Below are positions 16,586 through 23,948 of a stretch of 64,000 nt of DNA, piece by piece. The translations under genes and the position numbers were made by a program. The DNA is from UBA1847 sp942492205 (GTDB lineage: Bacteria; Pseudomonadota; Gammaproteobacteria; Steroidobacterales; Woeseiaceae), in the NCBI GenBank assembly GCA_942492205.1, contig CALODT010000002.1, forward strand, positions 62,001 to 126,000, given 5' to 3'. Below the pieces are notes generated by a model. That model was given only the letters and a program-made list of their open reading frames with translations, did not search any database and had not been told where the DNA came from. The stretch's first letter is position 1. Each line of letters starts with the position of its first letter.

Positions 16586-17878
16586 TTAGCGCTTGTCGAT
16601 AGGCTGGTAGTCTCGTGCCGCGGCGCCCGTGTACAGCTGGCGGGGTCGCGCAATCTTGCCTGCCGGATCTGAAATCATCTCGCGCCAGTGCGCTGCCCAG
16701 CCGACGGAACGTCCAAGCGCGAACATGACGGTGAACATCGACGTTGGGATTCCGAGCGCCCGATAAATGATTCCCGAGTAGAAATCGACATTGGGATAGA
16801 GGTTCTTCTCGATGAAATAGTCGTCCTTGAGCGCTACCTGCTCCAGCTCTTGCGCGAGATCGAACAACGGCGTGTCCTTGCGGTCGAGTTTCTGCAAGAC
16901 CTTGTAGCACATCTCCCGAATGATCGTGGCGCGCGGGTCGAAGTTCTTGTAGACGCGATGGCCGAAACCCATCAGGCGGAACGGATCATTCTTGTCTTTT
17001 GCCTTCGCAACGTACTTCGGGATCTGGCTCGTATCGCCAATCTCCTCGAGCATTTGCAGAACCGCCTCGTTGGCACCACCGTGCGCCGGACCCCAGAGTG
17101 CCGAAACGCCGGCGGCTATCGCAGAGTAAGGATTTGCGCCGGAGCTCGCGGCCATTCGCACCGTCGACGTTGAGCAGTTCTGCTCATGGTCTGCGTGCAG
17201 GATGAACAACAGGTCGAGCGCCTCGGAAGCAACCTCGTCAACCTCGTACGGCTCGGCAGGAACCGCAAACAGCATGTGCAGCAGGTTCTGCGCATAGTTG
17301 AGATCGTTGCGCGGGTAGATAAACGGCTGGCCAATGTTCAGCTTGTAGGCCGCAGCAGCAATGGTCGGCAGTTTTGCGAGTATCCGGTGCGAGAAAATAT
17401 CCCGGTGATCCGGGTTCGATGCGTCCATCTCGTTGTGGTAATAGGCGGACATCGACCCGACCACCGAGGACAGCATGGCCATCGGGTGCGCATCGTAGCG
17501 AAAGCCTTTGAAGAAGTTGAGCATGCCCTCGTTGAGCATGGTGTGGGTGCGAATCGTATTATCGAACGACTCCAGCTGCTCCACGGTCGGCAGCTCGCCG
17601 TTCAGCAGCAGGTAGGCAACCTCGATGAAGGTCGAGTTGGCCGCCAGCTGCTCGACCGGGTACCCCCGGTACATGAGGATGCCCTTTTCCCCATCGATGA
17701 AGGTGATGTCGGACTCGCAGCTACCGGTCGCTACGAAACCGGGATCGTACGTAAAGACGCCCTGATCCCGGTATAGCCTGGCGATATCGATAACGTCCGG
17801 ACCCGTCGTCCCTCTTCGGACCGGCAGTTGTGTTTCCGTGCCGCTCGGGCTGATCAGGCGAAATACGTCGTCACTCAT
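16586..17878 (-). CDS. gltA: Citrate synthase
   Basis: Protein of 430 residues that condenses oxaloacetate and acetyl-CoA, the entry to the TCA cycle. The length and motifs fit the gram-negative hexameric type. Active-site residues are visible: His231 in the DHE segment, His266 in WGPAHGGANEAV, His307 in GFGHRVYK and Asp365 in NVDFYSG. An AAGGAG ribosome-binding site lies before the ATG. It is a single-gene unit ended by the shared terminator at 16537. Confidence 0.98.
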   Translation of the reverse strand: MSDDVFRLISPSGTETQLPVRRGTTGPDVIDIARLYRDQGVFTYDPGFVATGSCESDITFIDGEKGILMYRGYPVEQLAANSTFIEVAYLLLNGELPTVEQLESFDNTIRTHTMLNEGMLNFFKGFRYDAHPMAMLSSVVGSMSAYYHNEMDASNPDHRDIFSHRILAKLPTIAAAAYKLNIGQPFIYPRNDLNYAQNLLHMLFAVPAEPYEVDEVASEALDLLFILHADHEQNCSTSTVRMAASSGANPYSAIAAGVSALWGPAHGGANEAVLQMLEEIGDTSQIPKYVAKAKDKNDPFRLMGFGHRVYKNFDPRATIIREMCYKVLQKLDRKDTPLFDLAQELEQVALKDDYFIEKNLYPNVDFYSGIIYRALGIPTSMFTVMFALGRSVGWAAHWREMISDPAGKIARPRQLYTGAAARDYQPIDKR

Positions 17879-18021
17879 CGTTACTCCTTAAGGTCCAAGC
17901 CAAACAGAACAGGACGAGCATAGCAGAGCACCCCAACCGAGGGCGTCGTGGAAACACGCAATATGTGCCCAGCGGGCTGCCGCGGCAGTTCAGGGTGCGG
18001 GCCCGTTGCCGGGCCGGGAGA

Positions 18022-18225
18022 CTAGCTCATTCCGTACTTGCGGCGGAATTTGTCGACGCGACCGCCGGTATCGACGATCTTCTGCTTACCGGTGTAGAAC
18101 GGGTGGCACGAAGAGCACACCTCTATAAGGAGATCCTCACCAAGCGTGGAGCGCGTCTGAAATTCGTTGCCGCAACTACAGGTAACCTTGATGTCATTGT
18201 AATTGGGGTGAATGTCGGCTTTCAT
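18022..18225 (-). CDS. rpmE: Ribosomal protein L31, zinc form
   Basis: Protein of 67 residues. Four cysteines in the C-x-C...C-x-x-C arrangement (TCSCGN near 16-21 and CSSCHPF near 37-43) mark the zinc-binding, primary form. These forms also act as a zinc reserve that can be replaced by a Cys-free paralogue under zinc shortage; no such paralogue is in this window. GGAG precedes the ATG. Confidence 0.97.
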   Translation of the reverse strand: MKADIHPNYNDIKVTCSCGNEFQTRSTLGEDLLIEVCSSCHPFYTGKQKIVDTGGRVDKFRRKYGMS

Positions 18226-18268
18226 TTTAGCTCTCCGGAGCGCGCTACTTAGCGAAAAGGCCGCGTAG

Positions 18269-18295
18269 GATATAGCGAAGCGCCGGCCGCCGCAA
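18269..18295 (-). promoter_or_regulatory. Candidate rpmE promoter
   Basis: On the minus strand TTGCGG (18295-18290) and TATATC (18274-18269) are 15 bases apart, about 45 bases upstream of rpmE. The spacing is short, so this is tentative. The DnaA boxes lie just upstream. Confidence 0.3.
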
Positions 18296-18306
18296 GCCCC
18301 CTCTTG

Positions 18307-18341
18307 TTATCCACAGAACCTGTGGATAAGACTGTGGATGT
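18307..18341. promoter_or_regulatory. DnaA-box cluster
   Basis: Two perfect DnaA boxes face each other: TTATCCACA (18307-18315) and TGTGGATAA (18321-18329). A third, degenerate box TGTGGATGT (18333-18341) follows. Such clusters occur in origins, DnaA-titration sites and DnaA-regulated promoters. Here the position just upstream of rpmE favours regulation or titration over an origin. Confidence 0.65.
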
Positions 18342-18582
18342 AAATTGAGTCGATGCCCTAAGGTGCGGATTTTCAAGCAGCCTTGTCAATATGACTATTT
18401 TCTGTCCATTTTTGTTTATCTATAAAAATCATATAGATGCAGAGCCTTTGAGACACTCGAAGTGAATTGGCAAGCCTCATACACTGAAATTTAAGGTACC
18501 CGAGAATCCTTGTGCATAAATAGCCAACCTGGAAACTCCCGCGGCCGCAGCTCGGGCCGCGCAACAGCGCGTCAGATTTCCG

Positions 18583-19761
18583 CTACGAGAGCGCCTTGGC
18601 GGCACTGTTTCGGTGCATCCCGGGCAGGAATTCGGCCTGCAGGTCGTTGAGGAAGCGCCGGCCCAGGCTCGTCGGCCGCCATGCCGAATCCGCCTCCCGT
18701 ACGACCAGCCCTTTGTCTTGGGCCGGGCGCATTATCGTCGCGAGGTCCGCAGCGGCTTCGCCGGTCCTGGCGGCAAACACCTCCTCGCTGAAGCCGTCGA
18801 TCAGCCGCAGCGCATTGAGCATGAATTCGAACACGAGATCATCCTTCGACAGCGGCAGGAGTTCCGTCGACTGACCGCCCGCTTCGAGGGTTTTCATGTA
18901 TTGCAGTGGATTCGCCGGCTTTAGGTAACGAAACACGCCGTGCCGGTTGCTCACCTTGCCATGTGCCCCCGCGCCGACGGCAACATAGTCACCGAACAGC
19001 CAGTAGTTCAGGTTGTGCCGGCAATACTGCTGCTCGCGGGCCCAGGCGGAGACTTCGTACTGTCGATAGCCGTTCTCGGCGAGCAGTTTCTGTCCCTCCT
19101 CCTGAATCGCCCAGGCCGCCTCATCGTCCGGCAGACCCGCGGGCGGCCGTGCAAAAAACACGGTGTTGGGCTCCAGCGTCAACTGGTACCAGGACAGGTG
19201 CACGGGAGCCAGCTCGATGGCCGCTCGAAGATCGTCGAGCGCCATCGCAACATCCTGCCCCGGCAGGCCATGCATCAGGTCGATGTTGATGTTGTCGAAG
19301 CCGGCAGCGCTTGCGTCCTGTACGGCGCGCACGATGTCATCACTGCTGTGAATGCGCCCAATCGCCCTGAGCAGACCATCGTCGAAGCTCTGGCCGCCAA
19401 ATGACAGGCGGTTGACACCGGCGTCTCGATACCCGGCCGGATCGCCGCATTCAACCGTTCCGGGATTCGCCTCCATGGTGATTTCCGCATCGTCGGCAAG
19501 TGCGAAATTGTCGCGCACGGCCTGCAGCAGTCGCTCGATTTCACCTGGCGAGAACAGGCTTGGCGTGCCACCGCCGAGAAACACGGTCTCAACGCTGCGG
19601 CCCCCGGATCGCGCGGCTTCTGCTTCGAGATCCCGCAGGACGGCATCGAGATAGCGCGTGCGTGGCGCGGTATCTCCTGCTGCATGCGAATTGAAGTCGC
19701 AGTACGGACACTTCTGCACGCACCACGGCAGGTGCACGTAAAGAGACAGCGGGACGTTCAC
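18583..19761 (-). CDS. hemW: Heme chaperone / radical SAM protein HemW
   Basis: Protein of 392 residues. The radical SAM cluster motif C-x3-C-x2-C is at Cys14, Cys18 and Cys21 (HLPWCVQKCPYCDFNSH), followed by a FLGGGTPS motif. The motif ends in CDF rather than the C-x-C seen in the coproporphyrinogen dehydrogenase HemN, so the HemW (heme-trafficking) assignment is preferred. The start is GTG and overlaps the rdgB stop by 4 bases (GTGA). The rph-rdgB-hemW order is conserved in many gammaproteobacteria. Confidence 0.93.
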   Translation of the reverse strand: MNVPLSLYVHLPWCVQKCPYCDFNSHAAGDTAPRTRYLDAVLRDLEAEAARSGGRSVETVFLGGGTPSLFSPGEIERLLQAVRDNFALADDAEITMEANPGTVECGDPAGYRDAGVNRLSFGGQSFDDGLLRAIGRIHSSDDIVRAVQDASAAGFDNINIDLMHGLPGQDVAMALDDLRAAIELAPVHLSWYQLTLEPNTVFFARPPAGLPDDEAAWAIQEEGQKLLAENGYRQYEVSAWAREQQYCRHNLNYWLFGDYVAVGAGAHGKVSNRHGVFRYLKPANPLQYMKTLEAGGQSTELLPLSKDDLVFEFMLNALRLIDGFSEEVFAARTGEAAADLATIMRPAQDKGLVVREADSAWRPTSLGRRFLNDLQAEFLPGMHRNSAAKALS

Positions 19762-20363
19762 GCGTATTTTTGCTGTAGCTGACTGACCAGGGCCCGCAGC
19801 GCCTGTCCCCTGTGGCTGCGTGCGTTCTTTTGTTGCGGCGTAAGCTGGGCCGAACTGAGCCCGCTTTCGGGGTCCAGGAACACAGGGTCGTAACCGAATC
19901 CGCCGTCGCCCTGGCGGGCCCGCAACAAACTGCCGCGCCAGATCCCCTCCGCAACGATGGGGTCCGGATCACCCGGGGCGACAAACGTCGCAACGCAGTG
20001 AAACGCCGCGCCGCGATCTTCGTCGGCAACCTCGGCGAGTTCCTCGAGCAATTTGTCGAGATTCTCGTCGTCGCTTGCATTGTCACCCGCGTAACGCGCC
20101 GAGTAGACGCCCGGGCGGCCGTCCAGCGCATCGACCGCAAGGCCCGAGTCATCCGCGATCGCGGCCAGGCCGGTTGCGGCAACGGCGTGCCGTGCTTTCA
20201 GCAGGGAGTTTTCCGCGAAGGTGCTTCCTGTTTCCTCGGCATCGGTGACCCCGAGGTCGGACTGCGCGATGACCTCTACACCAAGCCCATCGAGCAGGCG
20301 TCGAATTTCGGCAAGCTTGCCGGCGTTGCCGCTGGCCATGACGATTCTTTTCAGCCCGCGCAT
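19758..20363 (-). CDS. rdgB: XTP/dITP pyrophosphatase
   Basis: Protein of 201 residues. It hydrolyses non-canonical purine triphosphates (ITP, dITP, XTP) to monophosphates, keeping them out of DNA and RNA. The substrate loop SGNAGK is at 11-16, the metal-binding DDSGL lies mid-chain and FGYDPVF near 150. The reading frame runs much further upstream, but that part overlaps rph and reads as low-quality Arg-rich sequence. The ATG at 20363, sharing one base with the rph stop (TGATG), gives the normal length. Confidence 0.95.
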   Translation of the reverse strand: MRGLKRIVMASGNAGKLAEIRRLLDGLGVEVIAQSDLGVTDAEETGSTFAENSLLKARHAVAATGLAAIADDSGLAVDALDGRPGVYSARYAGDNASDDENLDKLLEELAEVADEDRGAAFHCVATFVAPGDPDPIVAEGIWRGSLLRARQGDGGFGYDPVFLDPESGLSSAQLTPQQKNARSHRGQALRALVSQLQQKYA

Positions 20364-21088
20364 CACCGGATCGCGGAGTCTATCGCCTCGCGCTGAGCGA
20401 CGAGAATGTCGTCTATGCCGAGACGTGCAAGTCCGATCATGGCGCTGAACTCGTCGTCCGTGAAGGCATGTCCCTCCGCGGTGCCCTGCACCTCGATAAA
20501 CCGGCCGGCTTCGTTCATGACGATGTTCATGTCCGTCTCGGCTTCGGAGTCCTCCTCGTAGTCGAGATCCAGCACGGGAACGCCGCGGTATATGCCGACA
20601 GATATGGCAGCAACCTGTCCGTGCAGCGGATCCTTCTTCAGCTGGCCGCGCTTCTTCAGCCGCTGCACGGCTATCGCCAGTGCAACGTAGGCGCCGCTGA
20701 TCGACGCGGTGCGCGTACCACCATCTGCCTGGATAACGTCGCAGTCGAGCGTGATAGAACGCTCGCCCAGTGCTTCGAGATCTGTCACTGCCCGCAGGGA
20801 ACGACCGATGAGCCGCTGTATCTCGAGTGTGCGTCCGCCCTGCTTGCCGCGCGAGGCCTCGCGACCGGAACGTGTATGCGTCGCCCGGGGCAACATGCCG
20901 TACTCCCCTGTAACCCAGCCGCGCCGGGTGTTTCGCAACCACGCAGGAACGCGCTCCTCAACGCTCGCGGTACATAGAACCTGGGTATCGCCGAAGGACG
21001 CCAGCACACTACCCTCCGCATGTTTTGTGTAATCAGCGACAAACTGTAGTTTGCGCATCTCTGCTGCTTCGCGACCGCTCGGGCGCAT
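20363..21088 (-). CDS. rph: Ribonuclease PH
   Basis: Protein of 241 residues, a phosphorolytic 3'-exoribonuclease that trims tRNA precursors. The N-terminus MRPSGREAAEMR and blocks such as RGWVTGEYGMLPRAT and LDCDVIQADGGTRTASI are typical. I chose the ATG at 21088 because AAGGAG stands about 9 bases upstream and RPSGR is the usual N-terminus; a longer in-frame start exists at 21115. The ribosome-binding site lies against the end of the phosphatase gene. Confidence 0.96.
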   Translation of the reverse strand: MRPSGREAAEMRKLQFVADYTKHAEGSVLASFGDTQVLCTASVEERVPAWLRNTRRGWVTGEYGMLPRATHTRSGREASRGKQGGRTLEIQRLIGRSLRAVTDLEALGERSITLDCDVIQADGGTRTASISGAYVALAIAVQRLKKRGQLKKDPLHGQVAAISVGIYRGVPVLDLDYEEDSEAETDMNIVMNEAGRFIEVQGTAEGHAFTDDEFSAMIGLARLGIDDILVAQREAIDSAIR

Positions 21089-21099
21089 GGTGCCTCTCC

Positions 21100-21846
21100 T
21101 TAGCTTCCCAGCCACCTTAACGCTGTGCCGGTCGTATTGTCACTGTACGGTGAATTAACGGTCAGGGCCTTAATGCTCAGCGCTTTCAGATTGTCGGCCA
21201 GATTGTTGTCACCTGGCGCGGCAATTTCCGCCATATCGTCATCGCTAAGGCCCGACCACAGACCGTCAGAACACGCCAGCAAAACATCGCCCGCGTCGAG
21301 TTTGATCTTGCCCGTAATACTCATATCCGGTACCGGCGCGTCGCCGCCGATGCAACACTCGACGAAGTTGCGCATCGGATGGTCTTTCGCTTCTTCCTCG
21401 GTAATCGCGCCTTCCTGGATCAACACCTCGACGTGACTGTGGTCCCTGGAGCGCTTTTGCACCTGCCCGTCGCGCATCTGGTAGATGCGGCTGTCCCCGA
21501 TATGCGCCCAGAATGCACCGCCCTCCTGCACCAGGCAGATTGCGCAGGTCGCCCGCGGTCGAAAGTCGACGGCAAGGTCCTCGCCGAGTTGCACAACGGC
21601 GTCGTGTGCGCGGGACAGCGCCATATACAGGAAGCCCTGCGGATCGAAAAGCGGTAGCGCTGCCGCCATGAACAGGTCCTGGACAACCTTGAGCCCCGTC
21701 TCCGCAGCCTTGGCGCCGTCTGAGTGACCGCCCATGCCATCAAACACCAGCATCAGCGCAGCATCCTCTGCGACGACGACGGCGGCCCTGTCCTGGTTGT
21801 CCGTGCGATCTCCCAGCGCGGAGACTTTGGTGTATTCGATATTCAT
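21100..21846 (-). CDS. PP2C-type serine/threonine protein phosphatase
   Basis: Protein of 248 residues from the ATG at 21846 (MNIEYTKVSALGDRTDNQD). PP2C metal-site motifs are present: GDRTDNQD at 12-19, FDGMGGHSDG at 35-44, HIGDSRIY and CSDGLWSGLSDDD. It should remove phosphate from Ser/Thr using Mn or Mg in the cytoplasm. No Hanks-type kinase is in the window, so the partner is unknown. It sits 11 bases ahead of the rph start, pointing to an RNA/nucleotide-quality operon with rph, rdgB and hemW. A longer N-terminus from 21930 is possible but would reach into the divergent yicC leader. Confidence 0.9.
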   Translation of the reverse strand: MNIEYTKVSALGDRTDNQDRAAVVVAEDAALMLVFDGMGGHSDGAKAAETGLKVVQDLFMAAALPLFDPQGFLYMALSRAHDAVVQLGEDLAVDFRPRATCAICLVQEGGAFWAHIGDSRIYQMRDGQVQKRSRDHSHVEVLIQEGAITEEEAKDHPMRNFVECCIGGDAPVPDMSITGKIKLDAGDVLLACSDGLWSGLSDDDMAEIAAPGDNNLADNLKALSIKALTVNSPYSDNTTGTALRWLGS

Positions 21847-21959
21847 GGCGTTACGGTGGCGTTCATTGGCCTTCAGCGGGGACCAAAGCTTAGAATGACC
21901 GTCCTCTGAAAAACGTGACCCAGGCGACACACTGCCGCTTTACCAAGGGAAGGTTACTG

Positions 21960-22826
21960 ATGTTACACAGTATGACAGGCTTCGCGCGAGAGTCGCTCGA
22001 AACCGAGATCGGCACGCTGTCCTGGGAAATCAGGGCCGTCAATCATCGCTATCTCGATGTGCAGTTCAAGCTGCCGGAAGATCTGCGCCCTCAGGAACAG
22101 CTATTCCGCCAACAGGCGAGCAAGGCGCTGGCTCGCGGCAAAGTCGAGTGCGCGCTGTATTTTCGTCGCGCTGTCAGTCGCGACAACGAACTTCAGCTGG
22201 ACACCGACCTCGTCGAACTGATCGGCCACCGCATCTCCGAGCTCACCGCGAAACTGCCGAATGTTGCCGCAGCGAATCCGATCGAGATTTTGCGCTGGCC
22301 GGGAGTCATCGTGCAGACGGAGCTGGACACAGGCCCGTTGTTCGAGCATGCCAGTTCGTTGCTCGACACAACGCTCGCCGCGATGAACGAAATGCGCGCC
22401 AGCGAGGGCGTACGTATTGCCGAGATGCTCAACACGCGCTGCGCAGATATCGCGGCGATCGCCGCCAGCGTTCGCAAGCGCATGCCCGAAGTCCTGGAAT
22501 CGACGCGCGCAAAGCAGAAAGAACGTATTGAAAAACTGAATATCGAGGCGGACCCGACTCGTCTCGAACTGGAAATTGCGCTGGTTTCGCAGAAGATCGA
22601 TGTCGACGAGGAAATCGATCGACTCGAGAGTCATCTTGTAGAAATTCGCGATGCGATCAACAGCGGCAAACCGGTCGGACGACGGCTGGATTTCCTGATG
22701 CAGGAACTCAATCGCGAAGCCAATACGCTCGGCTCGAAATCTGCCGATTCGGAAACCACCAAGGCCGCTGTCGACCTGAAGGTCCTGATCGAACAGATGC
22801 GCGAGCAAATTCAGAACATCGAGTAA
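21960..22826 (+). CDS. yicC: YicC-family endoribonuclease
   Basis: Protein of 288 residues. The N-terminus MLHSMTGFAR and the C-terminal block GRRLDFLMQELNREANT, ending in REQIQNIE, are hallmarks of YicC. The family has been shown to be an endoribonuclease in E. coli, where it acts on small RNA. I chose the ATG at 21960, preceded by AGGGAAGG; the frame is open from 21915. gmk follows after 6 bases, so the two are one operon. Confidence 0.95.
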   Translation: MLHSMTGFARESLETEIGTLSWEIRAVNHRYLDVQFKLPEDLRPQEQLFRQQASKALARGKVECALYFRRAVSRDNELQLDTDLVELIGHRISELTAKLPNVAAANPIEILRWPGVIVQTELDTGPLFEHASSLLDTTLAAMNEMRASEGVRIAEMLNTRCADIAAIAASVRKRMPEVLESTRAKQKERIEKLNIEADPTRLELEIALVSQKIDVDEEIDRLESHLVEIRDAINSGKPVGRRLDFLMQELNREANTLGSKSADSETTKAAVDLKVLIEQMREQIQNIE

Positions 22827-22832
22827 GCGGCC

Positions 22833-23453
22833 GTGACGAACACCGATGCGAAACTGTTTGTCATTGCCGCACCTTCAGGTGCGGGCAAGACCACTATCGT
22901 CAAGGCACTGGTTGCGCGTAATCCCGGACTCCGGTTTTCCATTTCCTATACAACGCGGCAAAAACGGCGCACCGAAGTCGACGGAGTCGACTACCTGTTT
23001 GTCCAGGTCGACGAGTTCGAGCGCCTCAAGGAACAGGGCGAGCTGCTCGAGTATGCGGAGGTTTTCGACAACTACTACGCAACCAGCCGCAGCCAGGTCG
23101 AAAAGCACCTGGCAGAAGGCCAGAACGTCATCCTTGAAATCGACTGGCAGGGGGCGCGACAGGTACGCGCATCGATGCCCGAGTGCATTTCTATTTTTAT
23201 CCTCCCGCCATCGCTCGAGGAGCTTGAGCGGCGGCTGCGAGACCGGCGCACGGACAGCCCGGAAGTTATCGAGCGACGCCTGCGCGACGCGCTGGCCGAC
23301 ATGGCGCACTGGGACGAGTTCGACTACGTCATTATCAACGACAATCTCGAGCGCGCCGTTGCCGATCTCGAGCGCGTGCTCGCCGGCGAGGGAGAATCCT
23401 GTGCGCGCAGCAACGTCGGCCTGAGGCGCGTTGTCTCGCGGATCATCGGCTAG
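22833..23453 (+). CDS. gmk: Guanylate kinase
   Basis: Protein of 206 residues that phosphorylates GMP to GDP. The P-loop APSGAGKTT is at 13-21, and the GMP-binding region FSISYTTRQKRRTEVDGVDYLF with the usual Ser, Arg and Tyr contacts follows. The lid contains RLRDRRTDSPEVI. The start codon is GTG. It lies between yicC and rpoZ, the standard order. Confidence 0.97.
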   Translation: MTNTDAKLFVIAAPSGAGKTTIVKALVARNPGLRFSISYTTRQKRRTEVDGVDYLFVQVDEFERLKEQGELLEYAEVFDNYYATSRSQVEKHLAEGQNVILEIDWQGARQVRASMPECISIFILPPSLEELERRLRDRRTDSPEVIERRLRDALADMAHWDEFDYVIINDNLERAVADLERVLAGEGESCARSNVGLRRVVSRIIG

Positions 23454-23466
23454 CGCTGACCCGTCC

Positions 23467-23494
23467 ACCCTTATAGCGTTTGGCTATATAGGGT
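23467..23494. other. Hairpin in the gmk-rpoZ spacer
   Basis: ACCCTTATAGC (23467-23477), loop GTTTG and GCTATATAGGGT (23483-23494) form an 11-bp stem with one bulged base. There is no T-run after it, so it is not a clear terminator. It may stabilise or separate the yicC-gmk and rpoZ-spoT messages. Confidence 0.4.
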
Positions 23495-23574
23495 CGTATC
23501 CTGCCGGCCCGGCTGTCTACACTCTGCCACCTCGTAACCCGGGCCGCCTGGCCCCGCTGACAGGATATTGACTC

Positions 23575-23859
23575 ATGGCCAGAATCACCGTCGAAGATTG
23601 CCTCGACAATATTGGAAATATTTTTGAGATGGTGCTGGTTGCCGCCAAGCGGGCACGCCGCATCGCGCATGGCGCCGACCCGATGGTCGAGCTGGAAAAT
23701 GACAAGCCCACAGTGATCGCGCTGCGCGAGATCGCCGAAGGCCATATCACGCCGGCGATTCTCGAAGAAGTCGATCAGCCCGCCGTTGACGAACTCATGG
23801 GTTCTCCTGAGGCCGCCGAGGACATCATGCCGGTTCGAGGCATCTCGATTGGCGACTAG
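23575..23859 (+). CDS. rpoZ: RNA polymerase omega subunit
   Basis: Protein of 94 residues. The N-terminus MARITVEDCLDNIGNIFEMV and the RARRI...KPTVIALREIA helix are typical of omega, which helps fold beta-prime and takes part in ppGpp binding to RNA polymerase. It is placed directly before spoT, so the ppGpp sensor subunit and the ppGpp enzyme are neighbours. Confidence 0.97.
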   Translation: MARITVEDCLDNIGNIFEMVLVAAKRARRIAHGADPMVELENDKPTVIALREIAEGHITPAILEEVDQPAVDELMGSPEAAEDIMPVRGISIGD

Positions 23860-23948
23860 CACGAGCGTCTAGTACAAACGGTCCAGGCCCCGCGTGCTCT
23901 GTAACGCAGGGCTCCCCGCTTTGCAGTTAATACGGCTATTATCGGGGC

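Larger units (their letters stand above)
18226..18582. other. Low-GC spacer upstream of rpmE
   Basis: This 357-base gap between hemW and rpmE holds a DnaA-box cluster (18307-18341), a block clearly richer in A+T than its surroundings (about 18370-18510), and an inverted repeat ATCTATA-N7-TATAGAT at 18418-18438. A 63-codon frame on the minus strand at 18373-18564 shows no family features and is not called. Confidence 0.6.

Noticed and set aside
18307..18341. Chromosomal origin of replication
   Set aside because: Only three boxes are present, and no dnaA, dnaN, gidA or similar origin marker is near. A regulatory or titration site is more economical.
18384..18389. TTGACA on the minus strand upstream of rpmE
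   Set aside because: No -10 box at proper spacing; the TATATC nearer to rpmE is a better, though weak, candidate.
18373..18564. A 63-codon minus-strand frame in the low-GC spacer
   Set aside because: No start context, no family features, and it covers the inverted repeat.
20364..20942. N-terminal extension of the rdgB frame
   Set aside because: It overlaps rph in another frame and is Arg-rich nonsense; the ATG at 20363 gives the normal RdgB length.
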